This document shows, in pieces, positions 23,556 to 34,590 of a DNA stretch of 64,000 nucleotides. The notes under the pieces were generated by a model, which worked only from the letters and a program-made list of their open reading frames with translations, was not told where the DNA came from and made no database searches. A program made the position numbers and the translations under genes. The stretch's first letter is position 1; each line of letters starts with the position of its first letter. The stretch comes from Russula earlei (taxonomy: Eukaryota; Basidiomycota; Agaricomycetes; Russulales; Russulaceae): positions 1-64,000 of the forward strand of contig JAGFNK010000273.1 in assembly GCA_025769875.1 (NCBI GenBank). Direction: 5' to 3'.

Positions 23556-24902
23556 TCACGTGGACGTAGATTGGTGCGGCGGCTGAGATTTACTCGTCGT
23601 CGATTGAGTCAAGCCCCTCTTGAATCCACTAACAAAACTCCGGAATGGGAGCAGGAGCCAGTCGAGCGTTCCAGACGGATATTCCAGGTCCCTTCTGGCG
23701 CGAGCGCGATGCCTCGTTTCCGAGTCATCTTCATCGGGCTCCCGCCCTCGCTTCTTGGTCCCTCCTGACAGAGCAGTACCATCGACAGCAGTCGCCTCTG
23801 TGGAAGCAACAGATAACGGAGGTTGGTTCTCAGACCTTTCTGAGCGACTGGGGCTAGCATCAGAGGCCTTGGCAGGCATGCCATCAGTGCGTCGTTCATG
23901 CTGGGGAGAACTATTACGGGTTAAGTTCAACATACGGAGCAGATGACACGCGAAGCAAGCACACTGACCACAGACACTCCTCCGAATGTTCTTCCCATTT
24001 GGTCAGGTTGTAATCACCATCACCATGTAGCATCACAGTCGTATCACAGTGAGCACATTGCACACTCGTTGCTGTAAATGACTTAGCGGACGCGTCGTTA
24101 ACAAGCTTGAGCTTCCTCTCTGCGGTGGCGACACGGCTGCTAGGGCTGTATATACATTATCAGACTGTGAACAAATACATCCACTGAACACCCTGACATT
24201 GAACCAGAGCATCGTTTTTGATGTTCTTTCCAATGACCAAGCGAATAGCGTGTCTTGTTTCCAAGCTGCACCCATTTCTTGCAGGTCTTGCACAATACTT
24301 CGTACGGTCGAACTTCTTCGGAGCGAGGGTCACCTTCGAGGTAAGCCTGACGATCCGTCTCTCCCTTGAACCGTCCCGTTATCTCCGATGCTGATTGCAC
24401 AACAGATGCGACATCGTGATCGCCTTCGCTACCATCGGGGGCTGCCTCTTCTTCATTGGGAGCCTTCGTGATCACCCTTTGGGGAGGTGCATCAGACGGA
24501 ATGCGAGAGACCAGGAGTCAAGGCGTACTGATTGGTCGTGAGAGAATTTCTGCGGCATTCACGGCGATGCACGAGCCATGGACGCATCGCATAAGACCGA
24601 ACTGGGTTCAGAGGCACCCATTGGTCACATCCTATGCAGAAAGCGCGATGGGGCTCCACTTCGCGACACTCGGGTCGGCTGTTGAAGAATTGGAGCCTCT
24701 CTTCCTCAGTCTTGCGATGGCTCCTTGACGACTCGGTGACGGAAACATCATCACGACCATCATCTTGCCCTTCAGTACCTTTGATAGAAGGCGTTACAGA
24801 GCCCGCTCTTGAGGACGGCTTCGAGACTAGTGGGGACCCATCGGACCTGATAGAAGTACGACCAGATGCCTTGTTGTCCTTCTTGGAAGGAGTTACTGCC
24901 AT
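23556..24902 (-). CDS. Triple C-x2-C-x19-H-x3-C finger protein B (unknown function)
   Basis: Exons 24902..24529, 24476..24198, 24145..23969, 23910..23556 join in frame to 394 residues. Three fingers share exact spacing: FCIGCDQWVPL...HRREC, LCKTCKKWVQL...HQKRC and QCAHCDTTVML...HSEEC. In each, Leu is 6, Tyr 12 and Trp 17 residues after the second Cys. Each finger follows a charged segment of the type ERxxxLxxDPxxxxVxP. The C-terminus is Ser/Arg-rich with a basic stretch KKRGREPDEDDSETRHRAR that may act in nuclear targeting. The start chosen is MAVTPSKK; a further 5' exon beginning MAPPPVPAAKK (near 25092) is possible but its phase does not fit simply. Function unknown. The gene sits 0.6 kb from a sibling with one such finger. 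Confidence 0.72.
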
Positions 24903-25999
24903 CCTTCTAGCCAAATTAGAACGATGTGATAACATGGGGATGGAAAAAACCATAGTTACGACTTACGGGCTTTGTTGAGCCTAACACATAAATCATCCAC
25001 CCCCCAACAAGGGAACAAATAAGTGTTCAGACAAAGCGACAGTCCGAGCCAACTCCTTACTTTCTTAGCTGCTGGCACTGGAGGGGGAGCCATTGTTCCA
25101 TAGGGGTCGCCTTTGGTCCCCTCTGCCTCGGAGTCTGATGTTTGTCTAATGGATGGCGGATGGAATAAGCGCAATCGCCGCATAAGATGCACAGACAAAT
25201 ACGTGCCCTGCATTGTTTGATGGTACACTCCCTTTCTACAACATTTATCAGATCTCAAGCCTCGCACGCCAAAATTTTACCAAACCCTTCTTTTTCCTCT
25301 TAATGCAGTACTGGCTTTCCTTCTGTGGGCACCAATAAAGAAGAATGAGCAGGAATCGGGAGAATGATGTGAATGGCAAGCGACCTTTCGGCCGGCGAGG
25401 GCGTAGCTTCCATACAGATGTTGTTTACAAAAGGGTAACGAGTGTAGGCAGTGGGAAGAAGTTGGGGGTATAGATGGCAATAATGAGGTTGTTTGCTGCC
25501 GGGTGGGCGCATTGTCGGTGCACGTGTTGCCTCATACTCATGTTCCCACGTTCAAAGCCTCACTTGGGACAGGATACTACAGTACATGTTCCAGACAACC
25601 GACAACGCTGCACCTCGTCGATATTGAAACACAAGCATGGTCAAGTAGATGGAAACGGCTCCAGATGTCGTTTTATTGGTACGCCGTGACATGAAATGAG
25701 GTGCGAACCCTGAACTCAAGGCCAGATCTGACCCTTTTTCAGGCTGGGTTCTGGCTTCGGCGTGAACCAGGTTAACGGAAGGTGAAATTGCGCCTCAGCA
25801 TGCATAATGCTTCGAAGGTCCTGTGCTGTCCTGACATACGATGCCCTTGCGGTCACACGACATGCATGGGCTTCGCTCAAGGATGAGCTCATGATAACGG
25901 CGACATGAATGGGCTCAAATACCGCTGGCCATTGCACCGAACCTTTTGTTGCCTACCGTACCGTGACGGAGTCAGCGGAGGGTGAATTTATGTGGGCGT
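24903..25999. other. Upstream region of finger gene B; no gene recognised
   Basis: May hold a 5' exon of gene B around 25060-25092. The rest (25100-25999) has only short frames without domains. Confidence 0.35.
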
Positions 26000-26789
26000 T
26001 CATAGGTTCACCTGCAATTCACACATGCCTGTGCCTCGCTTCAGATAAACAAAGCCTAGGTATTTGGCACGTAACCTCATGCTTACCGCTTTTACCCGCA
26101 TGCCGTGGCCCTTGCCCTTCCTGGGGGGATCAACACATGCTTCTCCGCGAGTGGAACAGTGGCAACAAGGTCGAGCATCCTCGCATCGCCTCTTGGCCGC
26201 TCTGCAAGACTGACAGCGAATTTTGACAAGTTTGGGCTGCCGAGTGACGTGGATGCACTCATCCCCGCGCAGTACGCAGCGCTCACATGGGCGCTGGTCC
26301 TCACACTGCGAATGAATTACACCCGCCGACGATGAGCCGAGGTTCATCTCCCATTTGTCCATGGGCCTCTCACCTTCTTATTATCTTGGCGACATTTTTT
26401 ACAGGCCGATCGAGCTCGTCTGCCGGACGGCCCCTGCAGGTGGTATGTTGTGACAGGTAACGAGGTGCTATCGGCACAGTTGAGGTGTATAGAGACGCAG
26501 CGTGTGCAAGGCACACCCCCCTCGCAGCACGCCCGTGCCTGTCGGCACGGCTCGCACCCGTAAACACATTGCTCTTCGCTGAGACCCTTTGTACGGCAGT
26601 GTCCGCACGGTCTAGAAAGGGTCGTGAATATCGAAGGGTATCGATACAGGTTAAGGTTTACCTCGCGTCGTCGCATCGGGTCTTGTTATGCCTATAGCGA
26701 CGCAGGTAACAGTTAGTGACACTGTGCAGCCTTTCCTTTCAATGACTTCACCTGCAGTTCGCGCAAGCCTGGTCGACGAAAGTCGGCAT
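26000..26789 (-). CDS. Protein of four tandem Zn2Cys6 (GAL4-type) clusters
   Basis: Exons 26789..26752, 26691..26662, 26611..26374, 26305..26087, 26011..26000 join in frame to 178 residues. An in-frame TAA two codons before ATG 26789 supports the start. Four modules follow one another: C9-C38, C42-C68, then after a 26-residue linker two more nearly back to back. Each has C-x2-C-x6-C-x5-C-x2-C-x(6-9)-C, the exact spacing of fungal Zn2Cys6 DNA-binding clusters, with basic residues in the first loop (RHNKTR, RQARAC, RQDNKK, RAAKRR) and in three of them the R-P-C turn. Known Zn2Cys6 factors carry one cluster plus coiled coil and a regulatory domain; here there is almost nothing but clusters. DNA binding is inferred from the family; no activation domain is seen. 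Confidence 0.85.
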
Positions 26790-27269
26790 CGCTTAAACTG
26801 GTTCGACTCGGACGTGACTCACCTTCACAGCCCGCCTAACGCAACCAAGAGAGGTGGGACTTTCTCGCAGACCTGGAGAAATTGCGCGAAGCATATCGGA
26901 CGAGATACTAACGGGAAGGTTGTGAAGCCCGACACCGTTTTAATATGATAGATGACCGAGTTCAAACTTCAATACGGACTGGTTCAAATGCGCTCCACGC
27001 TGCGCCGCAATCCTCCTATCGAGCCACCACGACCCTCCGAGTCCGTATGGGCATATTCGAAATTTTACTGAGTTGTACAATGGGGCAACGTCGGCCTGCC
27101 GTTCCGAGGTTGTGGTCCTCGAGGCACCCAGTTTCGGAGGACATGCCTTGAGGCGTTTTGACAGCTCATTTCCGACTTTGCGGGAAGGCATGCAGGATTT
27201 GGAGACACGCGCTTACAATTTCTGACGATGATCGCGAAAGGTTGTGAGTCAATCCGCGCGAAACGGATC
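26790..27269. other. Upstream region of four-cluster gene; nothing recognised
   Basis: No domain or repeat seen. Likely holds the promoter of the minus-strand gene. Confidence 0.35.
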
Positions 27270-27880
27270 GCAAAAAGTTCGCCGGCCGCGTTTAGTCAAA
27301 GCACGCTTGAACCGGAACGCGTGTTAAGGCAGCGTTTGAGCGCAGGAAGGGCACGTACATGGTCAAGAGCAGCTGAAGAAGCGCACCCCTCGTGCCCGCG
27401 AAGCAAGTGCCCTCGCTATGATGGCGATCGCGATGCCATGTCGCCCCCGAAACCTCGGCAAAACTGGTGGCTACTACCGTAATGCACGAGGTCGGTTCAT
27501 GTGCCGACTAGGGATGAGCATGGCCAAGCAGGGTACACGACATGCGTTCACGCCGCCAGCGATGGTCAAGAGGTCCCCAAGAGACCGCGTGTCCCGATCT
27601 ACTGCCCGCAAGTTATTGGGGCTACTCACGGATTGTCAGCAAGCAAGAAAAACGCACACTCCCGTCCCGTTAAGTTCCTAACACCGTAGTGATGACGTAC
27701 TAACCTACTCCAGTACTTCTCCAGCGCCAACTATGGCGCCTCAAAGTATTTTCCGAGTCCTTCGGACCGGTCAGACCCAAGTAAATGTATGTCGCCACTG
27801 TGCACCGAGAGAGTAGTAAAGAAGATACCATTTGCAAGTGGGTTGCCAGGATAAACTTGTTCAAGGACTTCACTGGTGTA
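27270..27880 (-). repeat. Diverged dispersed repeat, copy 2 (inverted to 16110-16740)
   Basis: Reverse-complement match to copy 1 along its length, for example GAGGTCGGTTCATGTGCC near 27488 against GGCACATGAACCGACCTC near 16470. Confidence 0.7.
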
Positions 27881-27961
27881 GCAAGCGGCTCAACTCTTCG
27901 ACTTGTACCAAACGAACAAAGGGAGAAATTGATACATGCTGAGACCCCAATCTGTTGTTTA

Positions 27962-28190
27962 CTATCCCCTACTGGTATCTTGGCAGTCCACCACCCATAT
28001 CTCAGCAGTCACACTCAGCCAAAATAAAACCCAGGACCTACTTGTTGCACATCCACTTTTCTCTGGTAGAATGACATCAAGGGAACCTAATAGTGCTACA
28101 GAGTTTTGGGTAGAGTTGTTTGAACAGATATAGAGAAAAAGGCAAAAATGCTAGGATATGGGTGACTGCCAAGGTACTGGTAGGGGATAG
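27962..28190. mobile_element. MITE family 1, copy B (229 bp)
   Basis: Ends CTATCCCCTAC... and ...GTAGGGGATAG form about 40-bp inverted repeats and are flanked by TA on both sides. The interior keeps the family block around TAGAATGACAT and GAGTTGTTTGAACAGATA. Non-coding. Confidence 0.82.
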
Positions 28191-28935
28191 TATTCAGAAA
28201 GATAACAACATGGGCCTTGAGAAAAGAAGGTGAGCAATCTTGAGTCCCAATCCAGTCCTAGGCCTTGCATGGTGGGATCATTTCAGGGAGATATTTTGAA
28301 AGAGGTGTCTATGACAAAATTTGTGCATTTTGCACCAACCAATCAGTGACAGTGGTCATTTCCCCCCTCCTAAAACACCTTGCAAAGCCCTCTCTTCTGT
28401 CAGAACATGAGACTAAGATATGTATATCATTGCCATATCCATCAGGAAAATCACATAAAATAATTTTTAGCTTTATAAAGTCTTTATAAAGTCAGAAAAA
28501 GTTGAAAAGTCAACAGTCATTTAAACTGATCCTAATTCTAGAAAGTTGTGACCCAAATATCAACTATATAGCCAAGAAAGTTGAGGAAGCTGCATAAGTT
28601 CTGTAAAGTATTCAAAAGTTGGAAAGTAATGTCAGCCAGCCTGAGGGCTATCAACCAATTTATGCTCTAATGGGGCTACTGCTAAAGTTGAGAGCCCTCT
28701 GTCCTAAGATATTAGATCAGGTCATGTCACAGTGACCCTAGGTGAGTGCATCACATCTAATGTCACATCCACAATCCCTCACCCACATCTCTCAGATGTT
28801 AAGATTCACTAATCTTATTGCTTCTAAGCAATAGAGTTGCTTGATATAGTTCAAGCACTAGACTTTGAAAGCCTTTGATATCTCAGAGAAGAGTGTATGT
28901 GTATGAGATGAGAAGGGCCTCTTATCACTTTAGAA
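28191..28935. other. AT-rich, CpG-free flank, no gene
   Basis: Non-coding and almost without CG dinucleotides, like the transposons to the right; probably old repeat DNA. Confidence 0.5.
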
Positions 28936-29839
28936 GTGAAACAAGCTGAAGCTTGCTTGGGCTTTGCCCAAGGGGTGCACCTTCAGTGGGCCATGAGCAT
29001 TCTCTTCATGTGTAATCCTTTTTTGGATAAAGGGAGAGGAGGTATATCATAATCTCACAACCATCACCCATGTATAATCCTTTTTACTTATAAGGCCCAT
29101 TGGTGATCTTCAAAAAATCCTTGAGTTTCAAAAGTTTCACTTTGGGTTCAAAATCCTGTTTCTAAAATGCCCTAATATGCCTTTAGTGCCACTCATTACT
29201 GGGTGTGATCCCTTTTTGAGTGGAGGAAAAACTACAATGTGCAATTCTCTATAACCTTCATGTCATCCAGCAGAACAATCCATATCAATACACTGAATAC
29301 ATGTCATTTTACACTTACTTTATCACTCTACATTCTTCCCAGATACTGAAATTGACTTGAACACCCCTCAATTATTAACCTTGCCATGAGAAGCAACAGA
29401 GATTTTAATATCATCCTATAAAAGAGGAGCCATTCACCATAGCACAGGCAACTCATCTGCCAATTAGTAACTGCCTCCAACTCAATCAAAAACAGCACTC
29501 TTACCATGATTCTATTAAAGACAGGAATTCATCATATGGCCATGTCAACTGCCAATCAATATCTGTCCTTGATGTTAATCACTCAACCAACCATAGTGCT
29601 ACAGCTCAGCCCAGTTAAACTGGACATAGATTCAACTCATTAATCTTATGAAATCATTATATTCACAGAAAGTAACATAGTGAACTGGATTGCAATGTGA
29701 AGGAAATGGGCTGAGGGCCAGCTGGCCAAGAATGTGATATTGCACATGAGGGAAATAGTCATGTGCCATCAAGGTTTGGTGAGAATTGGCCCATTGTGCA
29801 TCCTTCAAGAGGAAAGAAAAAGAAAGATGGATATGGCCT

Positions 29840-30140
29840 GGGTGTCATGAACCATTTCCCACACAGACTGCAAGTTCATTCATGTGTCTGGGTCCAAGTT
29901 GGTGCAGAAGTGCATCATTGGTGAGGGTTCCTGCATGGTGCATGAGTTCTTTGTCATGGTGGGCAAGCATGTGCTGAGCATCATCTTCATGGACAAAATC
30001 ACCCCTATTGGGAGCTCACATGGAGTGGGTCCAGTGGCAGCAACTCAGAGGTGCAGCACACAATGCTCAAGCTGTTGAATCAGCTTGATGGATTCGAGCT
30101 GATAAAAAACATCAAGGTTATCATGGTGATGAATTGAATA
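29840..30140 (+). pseudogene. RPT6: RPT6 (26S proteasome ATPase) gene fragment
   Basis: About 100 codons match the AAA core of the Rpt6/SUG1 regulatory ATPase, starting [18 protein letters not shown], through EGSCMV and IIFMDKI (Walker B; family has FMDEID), to LNQLDGFE and NIKVIM. A frame change near 30035 and stops after about 30125 end it, so it is not functional. Many differences from the family are Arg to Cys or His, the change expected from CpG decay. It lies without introns in the core of the inverted-arm element. The parent gene is not in this window. Confidence 0.82.
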
Positions 30141-30843
30141 GGTCAGTGGAAGGAACCCCATTGAATGCTTTATTTGTTTGAACCCTGGTTGCTCAGTCTC
30201 TGGGACAGATATCCTCAACTTGGCCTGGGGTGTATAGATTGCAGATCCCATGTGGCCATTCTTTGGATCCACTTGTGCAAGGTTTGCTTGTGTGGTCCTA
30301 TCTCTGCTTGATTGCTCAGAGTTGGAATTTGTGTGTATCTGATTTTTTCCACTCACACCCGCTTCTGATTGAAGGACCGGTGACCAGCGACTAGCCAATT
30401 CCCACACCCGAACCCTGATGGCATGTGATGGTTTCCCTCACACATGATGTCACATTCTTGGCCAGCTCTCAGCCCATTTCCTTCCCTAATGTGGATGTAT
30501 CACACCAAATGCAATCCAGTTGACTATGTTACTTTCAGTGGATGTAATGATCTCATAAGATAATTTTTATTTTCCATTGATAAATGATTTGAATCTATAT
30601 CCAGTTTGACTGGGCTGAGCTGTAGCACTATGGTTGGTTGAGTGATTAACATCAAAGACACATACTGATTGGCAGTTGACTTGGCCATATGAATTACTGT
30701 CTTTGATAGGATCATGGTGAGAGCTCTGTTTTTGGTTGAGATTTAGTGTATTGATATGGATTGTTCTACTAGATGACATGAAGATTACACATTCACTCAA
30801 AAAGGGATTATACCCAGGAATGAGTGATACTAAAGGCATATTA

Positions 30844-31387
30844 GGGCCTTTTAAAAATGAATTCTTGAATCTTGAACTTGAACTTGGATTTCAGGATTTT
30901 CTGGGAGTGATGGGAATGACAGGTGTGATGTAAGTGACATAATAAACTAATATGAGTCTACTTCAAATATGAGTTATTTTTCAGTGTGATTTGCTGGGTT
31001 TACATGTGATATGTAAAATATTTTTTCTTCCTTCCACTCCTTCCAAGTGGGGTATTGTAAGCATGTCATTAAGGCAGAATATGTGTCACCAATGTGTGGG
31101 TGCACATCTTTGTGCAAATTTTGTATGTGCAGCTCTGGTGAAAATGGGGCTGCAAGCACCCAGATGTTGAGCTTGAGTTCAACTGCTCGACTCTGAGTTT
31201 GACGCTGACACATCATGTATAACCCCGTATATGTGAATATGCAAATGACAACAGAAAAAAATGCATATTAATTTATTATATACATCATATCACTTACATC
31301 ACTCCTGTCACTCCTGTCACTCCTGGAAAATCCTGAAATCCAAGTTCAAGTTCAAGATTCAAGAATCCTTGGTTGGTAAAAGGGGCC
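30844..31387. mobile_element. MITE family 2, copy 1 (about 545 bp)
   Basis: Near-copy of 55377-55930. Long inverted ends (about 90 bp) contain GAATCTTGAACTTGAACTTG and its complement. It interrupts the right arm of the inverted-arm element, so it inserted later. A minus-strand frame of 80 codons (30974-31216) is also open in the other copy. Confidence 0.85.
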
Positions 31388-31544
31388 TTATATAAGTAAA
31401 CAGGACTACACATGGTGATGATTGTGAGATTATGATAAACCTCCTCTCCCTTTATCCAAAAAAGGATTACACATGAAGAGAATGCTCATGGCCCGCTGAA
31501 GGCACACCCCTTGGGCAAAGCCCAAGCAAGCTTCAGCTTGTTTT

Positions 31545-31790
31545 TACACTTACAGACAAGGATTGGTCAGAAATCAACTCATTTCTCACTATCATACCAG
31601 ATGCAAAGCATCAGCTTTGCTATTGGCATGCCATCCAAGCAGTCAAGACATGCTTATCAATCCTACAATGTGCCCCAGCACCCTATGATGTTGATGTTGT
31701 GAAAGCCAAGTTCAGCTGGATCAAGAAATCATTTGTCCCAATTCATCAATCTGGTGTTCAGGTTTGTGTCTGCACACCTATTGTTTAATA
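31545..31790 (+). pseudogene. MULE transposase, catalytic-domain fragment
   Basis: Encodes FTLTDKDWSEINSF, then PDAKHQLCYWHAIQAVKT, the core of Mutator-like (MULE) transposases of fungi, followed by FSWIKKSFVPIHQS. The left end abuts the inverted-arm element. Expected Arg codons appear as Cys or Gln (CLSILQC), in line with CpG decay. The transposase continues, interrupted, at 33230-34048 and 39102-39443. Decayed and non-functional. Confidence 0.75.
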
Positions 31791-32355
31791 TTCATTATGA
31801 CAGAAATTGACAGCCTTGACCACATTATGTTGCCACAAAAGTAATTCCTCGACCTGTGGTACACCTGAATGGAGTCTTACAAACACTCAATATGCCTCCA
31901 AAGGAGCAGTTAATCATCCAAATTCCCCCAATCCCAATAACCAATATACCCTCAGTGGATGGACTATCACCCAATCCTTCCCAGCTACCCACCACTGACT
32001 CTGTTGTGATCTACCCCTCTTTCGGTTCATCCCTAAACTACTCCTTATTGCTCTTTACTTTCACCCCCATCCCTTTGGTTACAGTTTCATCCCTTGATGT
32101 TGATGGCCCTTATCGTTTCATTCATTGTGTTTCATCTATTGTTTTATCTATTGTTGAGTCTCTTTTGCTATTGGCTCACTTTTATTTATTGTTCCGCATA
32201 TAGTACTGTACAGCCTTGCTACATACAGTATTTAAGCACCTGTATGTTAAGGCTCCAAAGTGCCTTAAATAAGATCAATGGTCACATCTATGAATGCATC
32301 CTACCAATGCAGATATGCTTGAGTCAAGCAAGCAATACTCGCGGAGGGGAAGGAG

Positions 32356-33229
32356 TGTTAGGTCCTTCTGGAGTATGGCAATAAGATGAGAGGGGCTCTG
32401 CAGATGGGGTAGGAGTCAACTGTTTGGGATTGGCAAACTAAGTCAAGCTTAGGGCTCAACTGTTACAACTGGGGGCTTTATATAGCCCTACAGGGATAAG
32501 GTTTGTGCTACTGTAGTACTGGTCGGTGCTATAGAAGCAAAATGCATCTCATAGAAGCGAGGTTGCTTCTATGTAAACAATCTCGGTGCTGGAAGCATTA
32601 AGTGCTTCCCTAGTAGCAATCTTGGTGTCATAAGTACTTTCCTAATCAAGGAAGTGACGTACATGGCGGTACAGGAACATCTGGGACAGAAGCAATGCTA
32701 CTCATTGCTTCTTCAATACATCTTCAGAAAGATATGATCAACGCGTTCCGAACGCAATATCAACGAACATAAACGATCAAGATCTGATGCACGCATGATG
32801 CAAACGGTGCAGTCCATAGTTCAGGTGTTCTGGCATCTTCCGGACCCCAAACCACTCGGTAACACTGTAGAAGCTGGGGGAATATCCCAAGCTTAGCTTT
32901 GTCCCATTTCCTGTCGCATCCCTTTGCCCCGTATCCTCTCTCAATCACAACTTGTTGTGCTGGCTTTTACCTTGCTTGACATCAACACACTAGGAGGAAC
33001 TCTTGCGTTCCTCTTACTCCTCTCTTGCTCTATCATCATCCTCCTCTTCTGTGAAATTAGAAGGTCAACTCTGTCTGTGGACTGAGTCATTGTCTGACTC
33101 AGCCTTGAGATGCTAAACCTTTGACCCAGTCTCCTTGAGCCAGCCCCACTGAACCCCTTGAACCAAGTCATAGGGACTTGGCCCCACTGAACCTTGAGCT
33201 AATGCTCTTACGGCCGCAACGCCATAACA
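32356..33229. mobile_element. Possible solo LTR (874 bp) inside MULE sequence
   Basis: Bounded by TGTTA at the left and TAACA at the right, with a TATATAG near 32473, and richer in CpG than its surroundings. It separates two parts of the MULE transposase. No 5-bp target duplication is seen, so the call is tentative. Confidence 0.4.
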
Positions 33230-34048
33230 GACTCTGATCCATCTCTGTCAAGTAACAAGGGCATTGAGGTGGATCTTGATGGGATGATGGATGAGGGGGG
33301 CAAGCTGATAGACAAGCTTGATGAATGGCTTGGTTCTGATTCAGATGCAGGGTCAGGGTCTGAGTTGGATGAGGCTGATGAAGACAACCCAGAATGGGGT
33401 TTTGAAGAGGGCAAGACATGAGTGAAGGACCTCACATATGTGTTTTGCCCTGTGCCCCACAGAAAATCCATCCTTGTCTCTTCACAAAACACTTCTGTCA
33501 GCATCTGGCTTTTTCTGAATGGAACAAGGGCCCATGCAGTGCAACAGAAATCCACAAGCATGCTGTTTTAGAAATGTATCAGTTCTGTTGGCAACAGGGA
33601 CTTTGGGAAGTGTGGGGATATCTTTGGACATCATGGTATTTTCCACACAAGTGGAAACTCTGGGCACACTCAACATCTCCTTACATTTCACAGTGGCGAA
33701 CAACAATGGGAACTGAAAACTTCTGGAAGCAATTAACAGCACAATCACCTACACCACATGCTTCAACCTCACCTTGATCTCCTTGTCTGGATTCTCATCA
33801 CTAACATCACACCCAAGTACATTGCACATACAGAAGTCCTTGAAGACACACATTGTTTGGGCTGCTCAAAGCCACTCTCAACCTATCAAAAGTGCTTCAA
33901 GTCATCTTGGAAACAGCTCACAGATGCATCTGTCAGCAGGAATATTTATGTTACAGATGTTACTACATGGACGTGCAATTGTGGACAGCAAAAGTACCAC
34001 AGCCAGCACCTCTGCAAACACCTTGTCCAATCAGTACAACCTCCCCTC
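33230..34048 (+). pseudogene. MULE transposase, C-terminal part with SWIM finger
   Basis: An acidic segment is followed by VKDLTYVFCPVPHRKSI, the WGYLWTSWY and TTMGTENFWKQL segments of fungal MULE transposases, YIAHTEVLEDTH, and the SWIM zinc finger WTCNCGQQKY...LCKHLV (CxC...CxH). Several frames and stops are needed, so it is broken. The Copia element at 34049 splits it; the reading resumes at 39102. Confidence 0.8.
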
Positions 34049-34578
34049 TGTTGAGATTATCATTGATTTGGGTGATTTGGTATGTTACCACTACCCTGGG
34101 ACGTTGTGATGTAATCACAGCTCAGACGCGTTGACGCGTCGGTTACACGGACTGGGCATCACTGGTTTAGCTCAGGCGCATGACGCGTCGGATCATGCGG
34201 TCCGGCTCAGCTCATATGCTGAGATCTGCGTTACTTACAATGATAAGTTAATTGATGACAATCGGTAGCTACTAAGGACTGATCCTTGTATGATCTTTGT
34301 TTCTTATTGATGGTAGCTACCTGCAGTGTACTTAGAGACGCTCTGGAGTACTTAAGAGCATCGTATTTCGATAGATCACTTCAGTCTTGTCTTACACAAT
34401 ACTGAAGTGAGTACTTACTGTTTCCTATCTTATCTCTCGCATCTAATCACGCGTTGTAGATATCTTTTGATAGGTATTACTGAATTATAGTCTTGTCTTA
34501 CACAATACTGAAATATCTTTTGATAGATCTTAAGGATCTTATCGCTCTTATCATAACCTGCGCCCATCTGCTTCAACA
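34049..34578 (+). repeat. 5' LTR of the Copia element
   Basis: 530 bp, begins TGTTGAGATT and ends CTTCAACA. Equal in length to the 3' LTR; nine substitutions between them, all at CpG sites. Confidence 0.95.
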
Positions 34579-34590
34579 GGTTATGGGCCC
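34579..34590 (+). other. Primer-binding site, half-tRNA-iMet type
   Basis: GGTTATGGGCCC directly follows the 5' LTR. It is complementary to the anticodon stem-loop of initiator tRNA-Met (CAU anticodon), the half-tRNA priming mode known from Drosophila copia and relatives. Confidence 0.65.

Larger units (their letters stand above)
28936..31545. mobile_element. Inverted-arm element carrying a host gene fragment (Pack-type)
   Basis: The left arm (about 28940-29797) and right arm (about 30392-31542) are inverted copies of each other; for instance AGCTGAAGCTTGCTTGGGC at 28948 mirrors GCCCAAGCAAGCTTCAGCT at 31521, and TGGCCAAGAATGTGA at 29722 mirrors TCACATTCTTGGCCA near 30449. The right arm is interrupted by a MITE of family 2 (30844-31387). 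The 594-bp core holds a fragment of the host gene RPT6. No transposase is inside, but decayed MULE transposase sequence starts directly at the right end. Long inverted arms around captured exon sequence match the Pack-MULE/Pack-TYPE plan. Target duplication was not identified, so the exact ends are approximate. Confidence 0.75.

Noticed and set aside
29786..30078. Functional proteasome-related gene
   Set aside because: Fragment of about 100 codons with frame change, stops and a changed Walker B; inside a transposon.
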